Below, in pieces: positions 6,028-7,198 of a DNA stretch of 7,198 nucleotides. The translations under genes were made by a program, and so were the position numbers. The notes below the pieces were generated by a model. The model ran no database searches. It was not told the origin of the DNA and worked only from the letters and a program-made list of their open reading frames with translations. Source of the DNA: Cyclobacteriaceae bacterium (lineage in GTDB: Bacteria; Bacteroidota; Bacteroidia; Cytophagales; Cyclobacteriaceae). Numbering within the stretch: the first letter of the stretch is position 1; each line of letters begins with the position of its first letter. Where the stretch lies: the NCBI GenBank assembly GCA_028289505.1, contig JANQPK010000345.1, positions 1 through 7,198 of the forward strand, read 5' to 3'.

Positions 6028-7198
6028 TGTTCCAGGACCAACGACCTCTGGCCGAGCGACTGCGGCCGCATGAGATAGATGATCTTTTGGGACAGTCCCA
6101 TTTATTGGGTAAAGGGTCATCTTTGAGGGTTGCTATTGAGAGTGGTAATATTCCCTCTATGATTTTGTGGGGTCCACCCGGTGTTGGAAAAACTACTATT
6201 GCCAATGTGATTGCTCACCAGGCAAAGAGACCCTTTCATACCCTCAGTGCAGTAAGTTCTGGAGTCAAGGAGGTACGTGAGGTAATTCTTAAGTCAAACA
6301 AACAGCACCGTGCCATTCTCTTTATCGATGAGATCCATAGGTTTAACAAGTCACAGCAGGATGCGCTACTGGGAGCAGTAGAGAAGGGAACCATTACCTT
6401 AATTGGTGCCACTACTGAGAATCCCTCCTTCGAGGTTAATAGCGCTTTACTTTCCCGTTGTCAGGTTTATACTTTGAATCCCCTGGACGAAAACGATCTA
6501 ACTGCGATCATGCAAAAGGCACTGGAGCTAGAATATTCCAAACGGCAGGTAGAGTTACGAGAAACAGAGGCTTTGATTAGACTTAGCGGAGGAGATGCCA
6601 GAAAGCTTTTAAACCTACTGGAGTTGGTAGTAGATACAGGTGAGCAGGAAGTGCTGATAACCAATGAGAAAGTGGTCGAGGCAGCACAACGCAGAATTGC
6701 CCTGTACGACAAAACCGGAGAACAGCACTATGATATCATTTCAGCCTTTATTAAATCAATCCGGGGTAGTGATCCCAATGCTGCAGTTTACTGGTTAGCC
6801 AGAATGCTTGAAGGTGGAGAAGAGGTAAAGTTCATTGCACGTCGATTGGTAATTCTGGCATCAGAAGATATTGGAAATGCCAACCCCACAGCGCTGGTAC
6901 TGGCCACAAACTGCTTTCAAGCGGTTAATTTAATAGGATACCCTGAAGCCGAAATCATATTGTCACAATGTACCACCTATTTGGCTTGTTCACCCAAAAG
7001 CAATGCCAGCTATCTGGCTATTAAAAAGGCCAAAAAAATAGTACAGCAACAGGGTGACTTGCCAGTTCCGATGTCTCTGCGAAATGCCCCCACCAAGCTA
7101 ATGAAAAACCAGGGTTATGGTGAGGGTTATCAGTATGCCCACGATCACCCGGGGAATTTTGTAGCACATGAATTTTTACCCGATGCAATTAAAGGCAG
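6027..7198 (+). CDS. rarA: Replication-associated recombination protein A (RarA/MgsA AAA+ ATPase), 3' end off window
   Basis: 390 codons from the ATG at 6027 are open to the right edge; the family is about 420-450 residues, so only a short tail is missing. RarA/MgsA (Mgs1/WRNIP1 family) is a cytosolic clamp-loader-like ATPase acting at stalled replication forks with SSB. The start PLAERLRPHEIDDLLGQ (7-23) is typical. Walker A is GPPGVGKTT (49-57), Walker B is ILFIDEIHRF (97-106), sensor 1 is IGATTENPSFEVN (126-138), and the arginine finger is Arg144 in LLSRC. GGDARKLLNLLE is the sensor-2 region. The tetramerisation and MgsA C-terminal region includes YDKTGEQHYDIISAFIKS, GSDPNAAVYWLARML, RRLVILASEDIGNANP and, near the edge, LRNAPTKLMKNQGYG. 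The TAATG junction with ltaE suggests translational coupling, since no separate ribosome site is seen. No frameshift or missing motif is apparent. Confidence 0.96.
   Translation, partial: MFQDQRPLAERLRPHEIDDLLGQSHLLGKGSSLRVAIESGNIPSMILWGPPGVGKTTIANVIAHQAKRPFHTLSAVSSGVKEVREVILKSNKQHRAILFIDEIHRFNKSQQDALLGAVEKGTITLIGATTENPSFEVNSALLSRCQVYTLNPLDENDLTAIMQKALELEYSKRQVELRETEALIRLSGGDARKLLNLLELVVDTGEQEVLITNEKVVEAAQRRIALYDKTGEQHYDIISAFIKSIRGSDPNAAVYWLARMLEGGEEVKFIARRLVILASEDIGNANPTALVLATNCFQAVNLIGYPEAEIILSQCTTYLACSPKSNASYLAIKKAKKIVQQQGDLPVPMSLRNAPTKLMKNQGYGEGYQYAHDHPGNFVAHEFLPDAIKG

Noticed and set aside
6467..6712. 81-codon minus-strand frame rich in Ser
   Set aside because: It is antisense to the RarA sensor-2 region, which is intact; the Ser-rich composition is typical of a shadow frame.
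1..7198. Mobile element, CRISPR array, tRNA/rRNA, phage or defence genes
   Set aside because: Every sizeable stretch is accounted for by core-type genes with intact motifs. I saw no transposase, regularly spaced repeats, tRNA-like cloverleaf or boundary repeats. The longest gene-free segment is about 210 bases (3863-4072).

Overview
This is a compact, chromosomal-looking stretch that most resembles a Bacteroidota member, probably a marine Cytophagia/Flavobacteriia-type bacterium. The evidence is a DUF2911 protein, CHRD-type lipoprotein repeats, short lipoboxes ending in FSC or SAC, starts with A-rich leaders and no clear Shine-Dalgarno, promoter-like elements of the TTTG / TAnnTTTG type, and protein sequences (acetyl-CoA synthetase, threonine aldolase, VC_2705-type symporter) that read like Bacteroidota orthologues. 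No genus can be named from the sequence alone.

Layout: (1) positions 3-1118 hold the C-terminal two thirds of a VC_2705-subfamily sodium:solute symporter that enters from the left edge. After 47 bases comes a full-length acetyl-CoA synthetase gene (1166-3055). Together they look like an acetate or short-chain-acid uptake and activation operon. (2) A 61-codon basic putative lipoprotein gene (3123-3308) converges on a membrane-anchored DUF2911 gene on the minus strand (3305-3862); the two share a CTAG palindrome as stop codons. (3) A 210-bp divergent intergenic region (3863-4072) carries a minus-strand TAnnTTTG box and two short perfect inverted repeats. It leads into a lipoprotein with two CHRD-like repeats (4073-4900). 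(4) A strong intrinsic terminator (4927-4954) abuts a probable promoter (4952-4982) that reuses the end of the terminator T-tract. (5) That promoter would drive a two-gene unit: low-specificity L-threonine aldolase (5011-6027), then the RarA/MgsA AAA+ ATPase (6027 to the right edge), whose start codon overlaps the aldolase stop by one base.

The window reads as ordinary housekeeping and envelope genes. I see no mobile element, CRISPR array, RNA gene, phage gene or defence system. The points most worth a second look are the degenerate CHRD lipoprotein and the inverted repeat before it, the tiny basic lipoprotein, the terminator/promoter overlap, and the ltaE-rarA junction. None amounts to a clearly new system.
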